Virus record (IMG/VR): IMGVR_UViG_3300045999_004989
Coordinates: 1-29,697 of that record
Length of the DNA stretch: 29,697 bases
Origin: a virus
Reading direction: 5' to 3' (one strand)
Positions within the stretch are counted from its first letter, which is position 1, and every line of letters starts with the position of its first letter. Of the stretch, positions 22,951 through 29,697 are shown in pieces. The notes under the pieces are model-generated. The model was not told the origin of the DNA. It saw only the letters and a list, made by a program, of their open reading frames with translations, and did no database searches. The translations under genes were made by a program, and so were the position numbers.

Positions 22951-24627
22951 CTACTGACCCTGACGTGCGCCGTGCAACTGAGTCCGAAGGATTGTCGCCT
23001 TCAGGTTCGCGAGCTTCACAGCGATGTCGACGCTTTCCTGCTCCGCACGCATGTCCTCGGCGGGCTTTTCCTCAACCGGAGCAGGCTCCGGCTTCTTTTC
23101 TTCTTGGCTCATACGCTCCTCGGGAATGATCCACAGTTTGCACACGGCGTCGGCCGCGATGGCACCTTGAACGATGTAGCACCGGCCCTCTTCGCCCTCG
23201 AAGAAGACGCAGTTGCTGCACTTCACGCCATCCTTGGCAAACGGATTCTCAGTCATGTAGTGAGCGTCGTTCTGGCTCCAGGGGCCGTACTCCTCGGCGA
23301 TGCCCTCATACGACTCGGCCAGGGCGAGGTTCGCAGCCGACAGCGTGTCCGCGTACTCACCTTCGACGCCGTCTTCGCCGATGTCACGTTTGCCGCTCGC
23401 CCGCTCGATCTGCGAGACCTTGGCCTCGCTCCACCGCCACGCCGGATCGCCGCCCCACAGCATCCAGGCGGTGTACCCTGGCGTTTCCTCGCCCTTATTC
23501 GACCAGCCGGGTCTCTTGTCGACCTTGTGGCGTCGGAACCACGCTCGCATCTCGCGAACGTGCTCGGGCGTCAGTTCTTCGCGTGCGGCGATCTTGCCAG
23601 CACGGGCCACCGTCTCAGGCTTCAGCCCGTCGCCCGACCGGCCCTCCTCGTGCAGGGCCAGACCTCGCTTTGCGGCGGCTGCCATGCCCGCGGTGGGCTT
23701 CAGGTTTACGTCGGAGGCGGCGCGGGTCTCCTCAGAGGGAGCCTCGGGGGTGGTTTCAGCAGAAGAGTCCACCGACGGGGCTGCCTCATCGGACGATGAG
23801 GCAGCACGCCGATCCACCCACTTCTCGCCAGCGTCGCCGCCTGCCAGTTGCCACTCGATCCAGGCCGGCGAGCCCGACCAGCCCGTCACTTTCGCCGCCA
23901 AACACCGCTCGTAGACGCCCGAGAGGTACGAAACCTCCTCGACACTGACGATTTCGCGGTTCGCGACTCGCTCGGCGATGCAGAGAAGGCGAGAATCGAT
24001 GTTTTCGTGCCTCTGAGCCAGCTTCAGACCTCGTTTTGACGCATTCGCCATCGTCTGGATGGGCCTGAACGACTCGCCGAGAGCCATTTCGATGGCTCGG
24101 CGACTCACAACCACGCTGGAGGAGTCATATGCAGGCCGAACCACGGGCCCAACGTCCTCGAGCAGGCCGATCGCTTTCACTTCACGCCTGCGAATGCCAC
24201 GCTGACTGTCCGTCGACCACGAATCACCACCGTCACGCTTGATGGCGAACGCGAAACTGGACCCGACAACCGTCCGATCCTTCACCCATTCGACCACGTC
24301 GCGGCCGATGGAGGTGTTTTCGTTCGGCGCGATCTCGTAGCGAAGCCCATACGGGTCTTTCTTGAGTCGCATAGTACCATTTCCGGTACGTCCGAGCAGC
24401 AGGTTGCGGTCGTGATTGAACACGCCGATGACATCGGGGTTCTCGGCGAGCACTTCGTCGAACGCATTCGGGTGAATCGTCTCGATGAAGCCACCCAGGT
24501 TGCGACTTTCGGCGTTAAAGACGGCGGCGTAGCCCGAAATCACGGGCTTTTTCTCGCCGTTACCCATGTCTCGGTACTCGATCGTCGCGTCCGAAACCGT
24601 CGTGCGCCGCTCAATCTCGTTGCTCAT
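22951..24627 (-). CDS. Prohead maturation protease with long duplicated and four-cysteine extension
   Basis: A 558-residue protein, ATGA-coupled to the ferritin-like gene. Residues 1-190 are an HK97-type prohead serine protease (U35/S78): VISGYAAVFN, HPNAF, NHDRNLLLGR (H72) and the catalytic GSSFAFAI (S124). It cleaves the capsid delta domain during maturation. The family usually has 180-250 residues; the remainder is an added extension. Residues about 193-272 and 316-402 are two diverged copies of one roughly 85-residue domain (K-R-G-L start, IAxRE, GxxxxW.LWGGD / WQLAGGD). Residues 470-496 hold C-x2-C-x9-C-x12-C (C470, C473, C483, C496), reminiscent of HiPIP or other small metal sites. The C-terminus is Glu/Pro/Lys-rich, then helical. 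GGTGA precedes ATG 24627. Confidence 0.88.
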   Translation of the reverse strand: MSNEIERRTTVSDATIEYRDMGNGEKKPVISGYAAVFNAESRNLGGFIETIHPNAFDEVLAENPDVIGVFNHDRNLLLGRTGNGTMRLKKDPYGLRYEIAPNENTSIGRDVVEWVKDRTVVGSSFAFAIKRDGGDSWSTDSQRGIRRREVKAIGLLEDVGPVVRPAYDSSSVVVSRRAIEMALGESFRPIQTMANASKRGLKLAQRHENIDSRLLCIAERVANREIVSVEEVSYLSGVYERCLAAKVTGWSGSPAWIEWQLAGGDAGEKWVDRRAASSSDEAAPSVDSSAETTPEAPSEETRAASDVNLKPTAGMAAAAKRGLALHEEGRSGDGLKPETVARAGKIAAREELTPEHVREMRAWFRRHKVDKRPGWSNKGEETPGYTAWMLWGGDPAWRWSEAKVSQIERASGKRDIGEDGVEGEYADTLSAANLALAESYEGIAEEYGPWSQNDAHYMTENPFAKDGVKCSNCVFFEGEEGRCYIVQGAIAADAVCKLWIIPEERMSQEEKKPEPAPVEEKPAEDMRAEQESVDIAVKLANLKATILRTQLHGARQGQ

Positions 24628-25097
24628 GCCGTCACCTGATTCGCGAGGTAGTTGTCCAGACCGATCTGTTCGATAACACGCTGTTTTGCTTCGATCGCCG
24701 CCACCGCTTCTTCGCTGCCTTCAAGCAACTGAGTGAAGATGACGGCAGAAATCTCGTCGCCGACGGCGCGGCAGGCCGCCACGTTGGCTCGCTCGACCTC
24801 CGCGGCGGCGGTTTCAAGCGAGAGGTTGGCTGCGAGGATGCCCTCGTAGTCGTGCCTGGGCCAATCGGGCTGATCGTGGTCGTAGGTCGGCTGAACGTCA
24901 TAGTATTCAAGCCGCGCCTGCACCTCATGCAGATGCCGGCGCTCCTCTTCGACCTCGCCGCGACTCGTGTCGGCAAGTTTGCCGTAGCCCCAGCGGTCGA
25001 AGTGCTCGGCCTGCGACTGATAGTGCTCAATCGCGGTCATGTGCAGCCGAACGGAGGCTTGCAGGGCGTCGATCACGCCTTCAGGTGCTTGCGGCAT
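24624..25097 (-). CDS. Bacterioferritin-like four-helix protein in the capsid cassette
   Basis: A 157-residue protein aligning over its full length with bacterioferritin from memory: LHMTAIEHYQSQAEHFDRWG (helix A), EVEEERRHLHEVQARL (helix B), NLSLETAAAEVERANVAACR (helix C), ISAVIFTQLLEGSEEAVAAI (helix D) and the typical ending IEQIGLDNYLANQV. Against E. coli Bfr, four of six ferroxidase ligands are kept: E52 (E51), H55 (H54), E95 (E94) and E130 (E127). E18 is replaced by H19 and H130 by V133. The haem-ligating Met52 is Arg53, so haem binding is unlikely. It lies between portal and protease, overlaps the portal end by 17 bases and is ATGA-coupled to the protease. Iron storage, redox protection or a recycled structural fold are all possible. 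Confidence 0.82.
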   Translation of the reverse strand: MPQAPEGVIDALQASVRLHMTAIEHYQSQAEHFDRWGYGKLADTSRGEVEEERRHLHEVQARLEYYDVQPTYDHDQPDWPRHDYEGILAANLSLETAAAEVERANVAACRAVGDEISAVIFTQLLEGSEEAVAAIEAKQRVIEQIGLDNYLANQVTA

Positions 25098-26724
25098 CGC
25101 TCGTCAGGTGCTTGTCGCACCAGTCCTCGGTTACTGATTCGTACTTCTGGCCGCTGCGATGACACTCAAGCAGGAGTTCTCGCGAGCGGGTCATCCACGT
25201 TCCCACAAACTTGTCGATGTCTCTGCCGGTAGCCTGTGCGGACTCGCGTAGCTCTTCCCGCATCCGGCCGGTCATTTGATCAAGCCATGCAGCAAGCTTC
25301 TCGGGCTTATTGCGTCGCTCAAGGACGCCGTCAGCCTCGATGGCGGCGAGTCGCCGGAGAGAGGTCTTGAAGACGACTTCGGCTCCTGCGATCTGACGGG
25401 CGTCGGGGGCGTCTTCTCCGTCGGGGGCATCGCCAACCGTCGGTTCCGGCGGCCCGTCAACGCCGCCCTGGGGAGCGGGATTCTGCGGCTTCTGGCCGGT
25501 CGGGTTCTCAAGCGTGAACGCCTCCAGCAACTGCATGTTGACCTGAATGAATCGCTTCTTCCCGACGCCGCCGGGGAGCGGGTTGTAGCCGATCTGAGCG
25601 CGAATCTCGTCGATGTCGAGGGCTCCGAGGTTCGCCATCTCCCGAATGAACTGCGACCTCGCCGCGTAGTCGCCGGCCATCAGAGAGTTCAAGTCGAACT
25701 GGCAGAAATACTGCTTGTCGTCGACCACGAGGTCTCGCCGGCACGCCATCTCCCACCGCCGGCACCAGGGCAAGAGCGAGAACGTAACGAAGTCGATCGC
25801 CTGCTGCTCCACGGTGCTGTGGCGGACATCAGACAAGTCGCCAATCAAATACTGTGGCACGCGATAGCAGCGTGCCACTTCGGCCAACTGGAAGCGCCTG
25901 GTCTCAACCAGTTGGGCCGTGTCGTTTCTGACCTCGACCTGCTTCCGGTGGAAGCCGAACGGCATGACGACGGTTTTGTATGCCTTGTCCGGCCCCTGGT
26001 GGGCATCGTTCCACTGATCCTTGAACCGGGCGAGCACCTCTGGCTTGTGCGGCTGATCGGTTTCGATGTACGTCCCGACCTGCGCGCCGTGCCCGAAGAA
26101 GCTGCCGGAGTGTAGCTCAGTTGCTCTCGCCAGACCGATCGCATCGCGGGACAGGCTCGTTGGGATAAATCCTGTCACCCCATCTGACGAGAGCCATCGC
26201 AAATGAAAAATCTCGTCCTGCCGATACTCCGTCGGGTCGGGCGTCGGCTGAATCAGCGTCGTGGGCTCTCGGTAGTAGTATCTCAGCTTGCCGTTGGTCA
26301 GCCGCTTGACCTCCATCCGCGAGGGATGCAGCGGGATCAACTCAGTCACCGCGCCGTTCTTGCCGCCCTTGATGTAGGCGTAGGCGTTGCCCCACAGGAG
26401 CAGCCAGCTTTGCATCAACTCGCGGAACTCAAAGCCCGTCATCCACGAGTTCGGCTGGTAGGCGATCACCTCGTGCAGGTGCTGCTCCTCGGCGATCTCC
26501 TTGCCGCCGCCTGGAAGCCGCCGATACACGTTGAACGGAAGGCTGGCGAGCGACTCGGACAGCACGCGGACGCAGGCGAGAACGGCCGTGCATTCCAGGG
26601 CCGTTTCCGGCGAGACGGAGACCCCCGACGCAGTTCGCCGGGTGCTGGAAATCTCCTCGAAAATGCGGGAAAGATTACCGCGAAGCTCGATCAGATCGGA
26701 GACTTCCTCGTCGACTCTGTCCAC
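25081..26724 (-). CDS. Portal protein, HK97 family
   Basis: About 547 residues if started at GTG 26724, one base after the terminase stop; an alternative TTG at 26781 would overlap the terminase by 56 bases. Neither has a clear ribosome binding site, so coupling from the terminase is likely. HK97-type hallmarks are TALECTAVLACVRVLSESLA, SLPFNVYRR, LLLWGNAYAYIKGGKNG, ELIPLHPSRMEV, YRQDEIFHLRW and VARCYRVPQYLIGDLSDVRH with YAARSQFIREMANLGALDID later. Twelve copies form the ring at one capsid vertex for DNA entry and exit. The C-terminal roughly 150 residues (after NPLPGGVGKKRF) are a Pro/Asp-rich extension and a helical tail. Confidence 0.92.
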   Translation of the reverse strand: MDRVDEEVSDLIELRGNLSRIFEEISSTRRTASGVSVSPETALECTAVLACVRVLSESLASLPFNVYRRLPGGGKEIAEEQHLHEVIAYQPNSWMTGFEFRELMQSWLLLWGNAYAYIKGGKNGAVTELIPLHPSRMEVKRLTNGKLRYYYREPTTLIQPTPDPTEYRQDEIFHLRWLSSDGVTGFIPTSLSRDAIGLARATELHSGSFFGHGAQVGTYIETDQPHKPEVLARFKDQWNDAHQGPDKAYKTVVMPFGFHRKQVEVRNDTAQLVETRRFQLAEVARCYRVPQYLIGDLSDVRHSTVEQQAIDFVTFSLLPWCRRWEMACRRDLVVDDKQYFCQFDLNSLMAGDYAARSQFIREMANLGALDIDEIRAQIGYNPLPGGVGKKRFIQVNMQLLEAFTLENPTGQKPQNPAPQGGVDGPPEPTVGDAPDGEDAPDARQIAGAEVVFKTSLRRLAAIEADGVLERRNKPEKLAAWLDQMTGRMREELRESAQATGRDIDKFVGTWMTRSRELLLECHRSGQKYESVTEDWCDKHLTSDAAST

Positions 26725-26725
26725 G

Positions 26726-28243
26726 CTACAGCACCATGAGGTTTGGTTCGTCGGTATTGCCGTGGGTTTCGCTCGAGGCAATGCCCAGGGCCATGATCAG
26801 AGAAACTGCACCGTCGATGCGGGCCGTGGAATGACTGTGCTTCTTGGTCGGCTTGATATTCCCGGCGTCGTCTACCTTCACCTGCACATTCGACATCTGC
26901 CACGCCAAGACGGGGTTGCCGCCGTGACGCAGTTTCTTGGAGATTGTCAGCGTCTCGAGCAGCTTCGACGGCGCTGATAAACTCGCAAAACCTTGTCCAA
27001 ACGGCTTAACGTCGATTCCCTCCGCCGTGAGCTGCGTCGTCAGATGCACTGCGTTCCAGCGGTCAATCGCAATAGACCGAACCGCATTCTTCTCGCAAAA
27101 CGAGAGAATGTAGTCGCGGACCACGTCGTAATCCGTTATGTCGCCATCTGTTAGTGTAACAAAACCGTCCTTCGCCCAGGCTTGATACGGCACCCTGTCC
27201 TCGCGACCACGCTTGATCGCGTTCTCCTCTGGGATGAAGAAGTGAGCGTGGATGTCGTAGGTGCCGTCGACATCCGGCCAGACCGCCACGAACGCCGTCG
27301 TGTCGAAGGTGCTGGCGAGGTCGACGCCGCACCAGCACGGCCGCCCCGCCGTCGGCCTGAGCGGAGCGTTGTTGGCGTCCCAGGCACCATGCCTGATCCA
27401 CTTGGTTTCCGATTTTTGCCACTGGTTCAAGTGGAGGGTTCGGAAAACGACTTCGTCGGTGGGTGAGGACTTGGCTTTTTCGGCGAATTGGCGGAAGTAT
27501 TCTGGCTTGGAGGTGATCCCGTAGTTTGGGTTCGCCTTCTTCCACGTCTCCTCGGCGAATGGGTCATCTTCGGGGTCGGCGGCGTAGATGCAGGGGAGGA
27601 AGGACTCGTCCTTGAGGACGCCGTCTCGCACCTTGATGGCTCGCTGCCAGTCCTTGTAGCAGGGGCCGTCCATGTCTGTGCCGGCCGTTGTGATATAGAT
27701 CGTCAGAGGCTGCCGGCGGGCACCCATGCCCGTCTCGAGCACGTCGACCAGCTCGCGATCTCGGAATACATGAAACTCGTCTATGAGGACCACCGAGGGG
27801 TTCAGGCCGTGCTTGGTCGAACTCTCGGAGCTGACAGTTATCATCGTCGACTTCGTTGACTCGACGACGATGGAGTTTCGGTACACTTTTGCTCGCCGAA
27901 GCAGGCTCGGGCACGACTCCAGCAAGTGCTTCGCAGCAGTGTGCAATATGCCGGCCTGTGATCTGTCACCGGCCGCGACGACGATCTCAGACCCAGGCTC
28001 GTTGTCCATGAAAAGGCAATAAAGCCCTAATGCCGCACACATTTGGCTTTTTCCTGATTTTCTCGGCAGTGCGAGAAAAGCGCGGCGATACTGCCTGAGT
28101 CCCTCTGGCGTGAATGTAAAAAGCAGCTTGTCGAAGAAGTCCTGTTGCCACGGCATTAACTCGAATGGCTTGTTGGCAAAGTCGCCCTTGGAGTGGCGCA
28201 GCATGCCGCAGAACTGGGTGAACAGGCTCGGCTCTGGTGTCAT
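26726..28243 (-). CDS. terL: Large terminase subunit
   Basis: A 505-residue packaging motor. I choose ATG 28243 (ATGA overlap with the endonuclease gene); an in-frame extension to 28411 is Arg/Gly-rich shadow sequence. ATPase motifs are Walker A PRKSGKS (residues 60-66) and Walker B VVLIDEF (151-157). The C-terminal RNase H-like nuclease has its acidic residues at D308 (CGVDLAST), D394 (AIDRWNA) and D477 (ARIDGAV). It matches Terminase_1-type subunits that serve HK97-like phages. It translocates DNA into the prohead and cuts concatemers, working with the small subunit at 29084-29563. All key residues are present. Confidence 0.95.
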   Translation of the reverse strand: MTPEPSLFTQFCGMLRHSKGDFANKPFELMPWQQDFFDKLLFTFTPEGLRQYRRAFLALPRKSGKSQMCAALGLYCLFMDNEPGSEIVVAAGDRSQAGILHTAAKHLLESCPSLLRRAKVYRNSIVVESTKSTMITVSSESSTKHGLNPSVVLIDEFHVFRDRELVDVLETGMGARRQPLTIYITTAGTDMDGPCYKDWQRAIKVRDGVLKDESFLPCIYAADPEDDPFAEETWKKANPNYGITSKPEYFRQFAEKAKSSPTDEVVFRTLHLNQWQKSETKWIRHGAWDANNAPLRPTAGRPCWCGVDLASTFDTTAFVAVWPDVDGTYDIHAHFFIPEENAIKRGREDRVPYQAWAKDGFVTLTDGDITDYDVVRDYILSFCEKNAVRSIAIDRWNAVHLTTQLTAEGIDVKPFGQGFASLSAPSKLLETLTISKKLRHGGNPVLAWQMSNVQVKVDDAGNIKPTKKHSHSTARIDGAVSLIMALGIASSETHGNTDEPNLMVL

Positions 28244-29025
28244 GCGACTCTCGACTTCGCCGGATACCGCCGATTCGCTATGTACGGGCTGATGCCTGCG
28301 TACTGCCTGAAGTTGCCCTTGCCGACCAGATAGAGCGGCCTGCCTGTTGCCCGAAATGCGGCCACCTTGTCCTTTGACCTGCCGAAGAACTCGCCCTTCA
28401 CCTCGATCCACAGGTCGCCAAGCGGGCCGAGGTCGACCTTGAAGTCAGGCGTGTATCGCGTGTGCTCGTCCAGCCGGAACGACTCGGGCTCGTACTGCCA
28501 AGACAAGCCGTCGCGATCAAGCCCGTGAGCCACGGCGACCTCCCACGAAGACCGCATCCAGATTCTTCCTTGAACTCCTTCGTACAGCCGGTTCAGGTTG
28601 GCGCGGCTTCCGATGTCTCGCGCAGCAGCCTGCGACGACCGCTCGCGATGCAGGCAGCCGCACGACTGCGTGGTTCCGCGGCGAAGGCAGTGCTGATGGA
28701 TGACGCACGTCTCGCCGCAATCGCACAGACAGGAGACCGTTGGTCGCTTGCCGCTCTCGTATTTTGCGTCCTGAACTGCTACCAGCCGTCCGAAACGCTC
28801 GCCTGCTAGCACCGGCCTGCGACACTTCAAAGCGATGCCGTCGGCTCTTGCGCACCCGCAGGATGACGACAGGCGGCTCCGCATGTAGGCAGAGGGCACA
28901 ATTCGCTCGGTTCCGCAGTCGCACCTGCATTCAACCATTTGCCGACCAGACGAGTAGTCGCCATCCTTGATCGCCGTCCATCGGCCGTGCCGTTCGCCGG
29001 CCTTCACCTGTCGCCTTGCTGGCAT
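28240..29025 (-). CDS. Zinc-finger PD-(D/E)XK endonuclease, probable homing enzyme
   Basis: A 261-residue protein. ATG 29025 is preceded by GAGGGG at ideal spacing; a longer in-frame start at 29124 would overlap the small terminase. Residues 10-58 and 75-124 are two copies of a cysteine module: GERHGRWTAI...CRCDCG...SSCGC and GERFGRLVAV...CLCDCG...QSCGC (C33, C35, C37, C56, C58; C99, C101, C103, C122, C124). Such zinc modules precede the catalytic domain in many phage homing nucleases. The C-terminal domain has the PD-(D/E)XK core: SSWE (E162), YTPDF (D194) and WIEVKG (E208, K210). It splits terS from terL and couples to terL by ATGA. Cleavage has not been shown. Confidence 0.8.
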   Translation of the reverse strand: MPARRQVKAGERHGRWTAIKDGDYSSGRQMVECRCDCGTERIVPSAYMRSRLSSSCGCARADGIALKCRRPVLAGERFGRLVAVQDAKYESGKRPTVSCLCDCGETCVIHQHCLRRGTTQSCGCLHRERSSQAAARDIGSRANLNRLYEGVQGRIWMRSSWEVAVAHGLDRDGLSWQYEPESFRLDEHTRYTPDFKVDLGPLGDLWIEVKGEFFGRSKDKVAAFRATGRPLYLVGKGNFRQYAGISPYIANRRYPAKSRVA

Positions 29026-29041
29026 ATTCCCCTCGGAGTTA

Positions 29042-29054
29042 TGGCTCCATGCCA
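29042..29054 (-). promoter_or_regulatory. Weak ATGGA-loop hairpin in the endonuclease leader
   Basis: On the transcript TGGC-ATGGA-GCCA forms a 4-base-pair stem with GGA in the loop, 16 bases before ATG 29025. The 58-base gap around it holds nothing else that I recognise. It is the weakest member of the hairpin set. Confidence 0.25.
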
Positions 29055-29083
29055 AAACTGCGAGCTGGGGATATGTGCGTGAA

Positions 29084-29563
29084 TCAACCACGCTTGGCGA
29101 GCAGAGCATCCATCGGATCGACAACCACCTTCACGGCTCCGTAGCCGAGGCGGGTTCGATCGCCGGGGGTCAGGCCGAGCACGGTCTCGAGGTGCCGAAG
29201 CGCCTCGCCGCACTCTTTTGCCTGCATTGCCATTGCCACTGGACGAGAGAATCGGATCGAGCCGTCGGGGGCCAGAACCTCAACGTAGGCTGAGTCGACC
29301 GCCTGGAGCTGCTGGGTCGCGTACTCCCACATAACGTAGGTCGTCGCGTACCTCGTGATGACGTGTTCGTCGGATTCGGCCAGGGTTCCCATGCCGTCCA
29401 GCCACGCCACAACACGGGAGAAAATCTCCTTCGCCCGAGGTTTCAGCCACTCGGCCGGCTGGATCGGGGCCGGCGGCGCGGCACCAAGCTCCTCGCGGTT
29501 CTTGGCGTGCTTGGAACCACGCATGGCGAGGATGTGTTTCGGCGTTGGGGGGCGGCCCTTCAT
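29084..29563 (-). CDS. terS: Small terminase subunit, P27 family
   Basis: A 159-residue protein that recognises phage DNA to start packaging. The P27-type pattern is clear: KGRPPTPKHILAMRGSKHAK at the start (basic, residues 2-21), PEWLKPRAKEIFSRVVAWL-like helix (38-55), LAESDEHVITRYATTYVMWE (61-80) and the terminal GLTPGDRTRLGYG (130-142). It is the first complete gene of the transcript. The ATG at 29563 has only a weak ribosome binding site, with the repeated TGTAGGC just upstream. The usual partner, the large subunit, is separated from it by the endonuclease gene. Confidence 0.9.
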   Translation of the reverse strand: MKGRPPTPKHILAMRGSKHAKNREELGAAPPAPIQPAEWLKPRAKEIFSRVVAWLDGMGTLAESDEHVITRYATTYVMWEYATQQLQAVDSAYVEVLAPDGSIRFSRPVAMAMQAKECGEALRHLETVLGLTPGDRTRLGYGAVKVVVDPMDALLAKRG

Positions 29564-29623
29564 GCCTACAAGCCTACAGAACGGCTTCCATGGCGTGCAA
29601 AGGAGTCGGAAAAACAGGGAGAA

Positions 29624-29648
29624 GCTGGCCGGCGAACAGCCGGCCAGC
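29624..29648 (-). terminator. Strong GC hairpin upstream of terS, possible terminator
   Basis: Arms GCTGGCCGGC and GCCGGCCAGC pair perfectly over 10 bases with a 5-base loop. On the transcribed strand the first T-run (TTTTT, 29614-29610) comes 10 bases later, so this is an imperfect intrinsic terminator for an upstream leftward gene, or an attenuator/processing hairpin ahead of the late operon. The 134 bases between terS and the window edge hold no gene that I can support. Confidence 0.5.
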
Positions 29649-29697
29649 GAAAGCGCCAGTTTTGTCCTCGCGTCTTCCCCCTAAGACATGCGCCCTT

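Noticed and set aside
28244-28411. Upstream extension of the large terminase
   Set aside because: It overlaps the nuclease gene by 171 bases, is Arg/Gly/Gln-rich shadow sequence, and the ATGA start at 28243 is much better placed.
29649-29697. End of a further leftward gene at the right edge
   Set aside because: Short open stretches exist in two frames, but fewer than 20 codons are visible and none shows protein character.

Overview
This window is a structural module of a tailed double-stranded DNA phage or prophage. The morphology suggested is a long-tailed siphovirus with an HK97-type head. Every gene I accept lies on the minus strand, so the transcript runs from right (29.7 kb) to left (1). 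The DNA is GC-rich and gene packing is very tight, mostly with ATGA, GTGA, TAATG or TGATG overlaps that imply translational coupling. I see no integrase, repressor, replication gene, endolysin, tRNA or CRISPR array, so lifestyle cannot be judged. Host is not provable from the sequence. Some tail-tip proteins (7.9-10.4 kb) look like families I associate with planctomycete or environmental phages, but that is memory only and low confidence.

Layout in transcription order. (1) Packaging, 29.6-26.7 kb: P27-family small terminase, a zinc-finger plus PD-(D/E)XK endonuclease (probably homing), and large terminase. (2) Head, 26.7-21.0 kb: portal, a bacterioferritin-like four-helix protein, a U35/S78-type prohead protease with a long C-terminal extension (duplicated domain plus a four-cysteine cluster), HK97-type major capsid protein, and a small probable decoration protein. 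(3) A GT-A glycosyltransferase (20.2-20.9 kb), then the neck: phiE125 gp8-like connector, head closure protein, HK97 gp10-like protein and tail completion protein. (4) Tail, 17.5-10.4 kb: two related tail-tube-like proteins, the gpG/gpGT chaperone pair with a -1 frameshift, and a 1889-residue tape measure protein. (5) Tail tip, 10.4-7.5 kb: several unrecognised proteins, some cysteine-rich. (6) An inserted metabolic block, 7.5-5.3 kb: calcineurin-like phosphoesterase, dCMP deaminase and dNMP kinase. (7) A holin-like membrane protein and host-recognition proteins, 5.3-0 kb: a small tail protein apparently started from a non-canonical codon, a 980-residue fibre ending in a seven-repeat predicted beta-propeller, an FnIII-containing tail protein, and a LamG-like tail protein cut by the window edge.

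Two signals go beyond a routine phage annotation. First, a ferritin-like gene is coupled to the capsid protease gene, whose extension carries a four-cysteine (possibly Fe-S) motif. This sits inside an HK97-fold capsid cassette and recalls encapsulins, which are HK97-fold shells loaded with ferritin-like cargo. Second, several of the few untranslated gaps contain small hairpins with GGA in the loop near Shine-Dalgarno sequences. The capsid leader also has two mutually exclusive stems, and the glycosyltransferase leader has a stem that buries its ribosome binding site. Together these suggest a post-transcriptional (CsrA-like) control layer on late genes, which is inference from sequence only.
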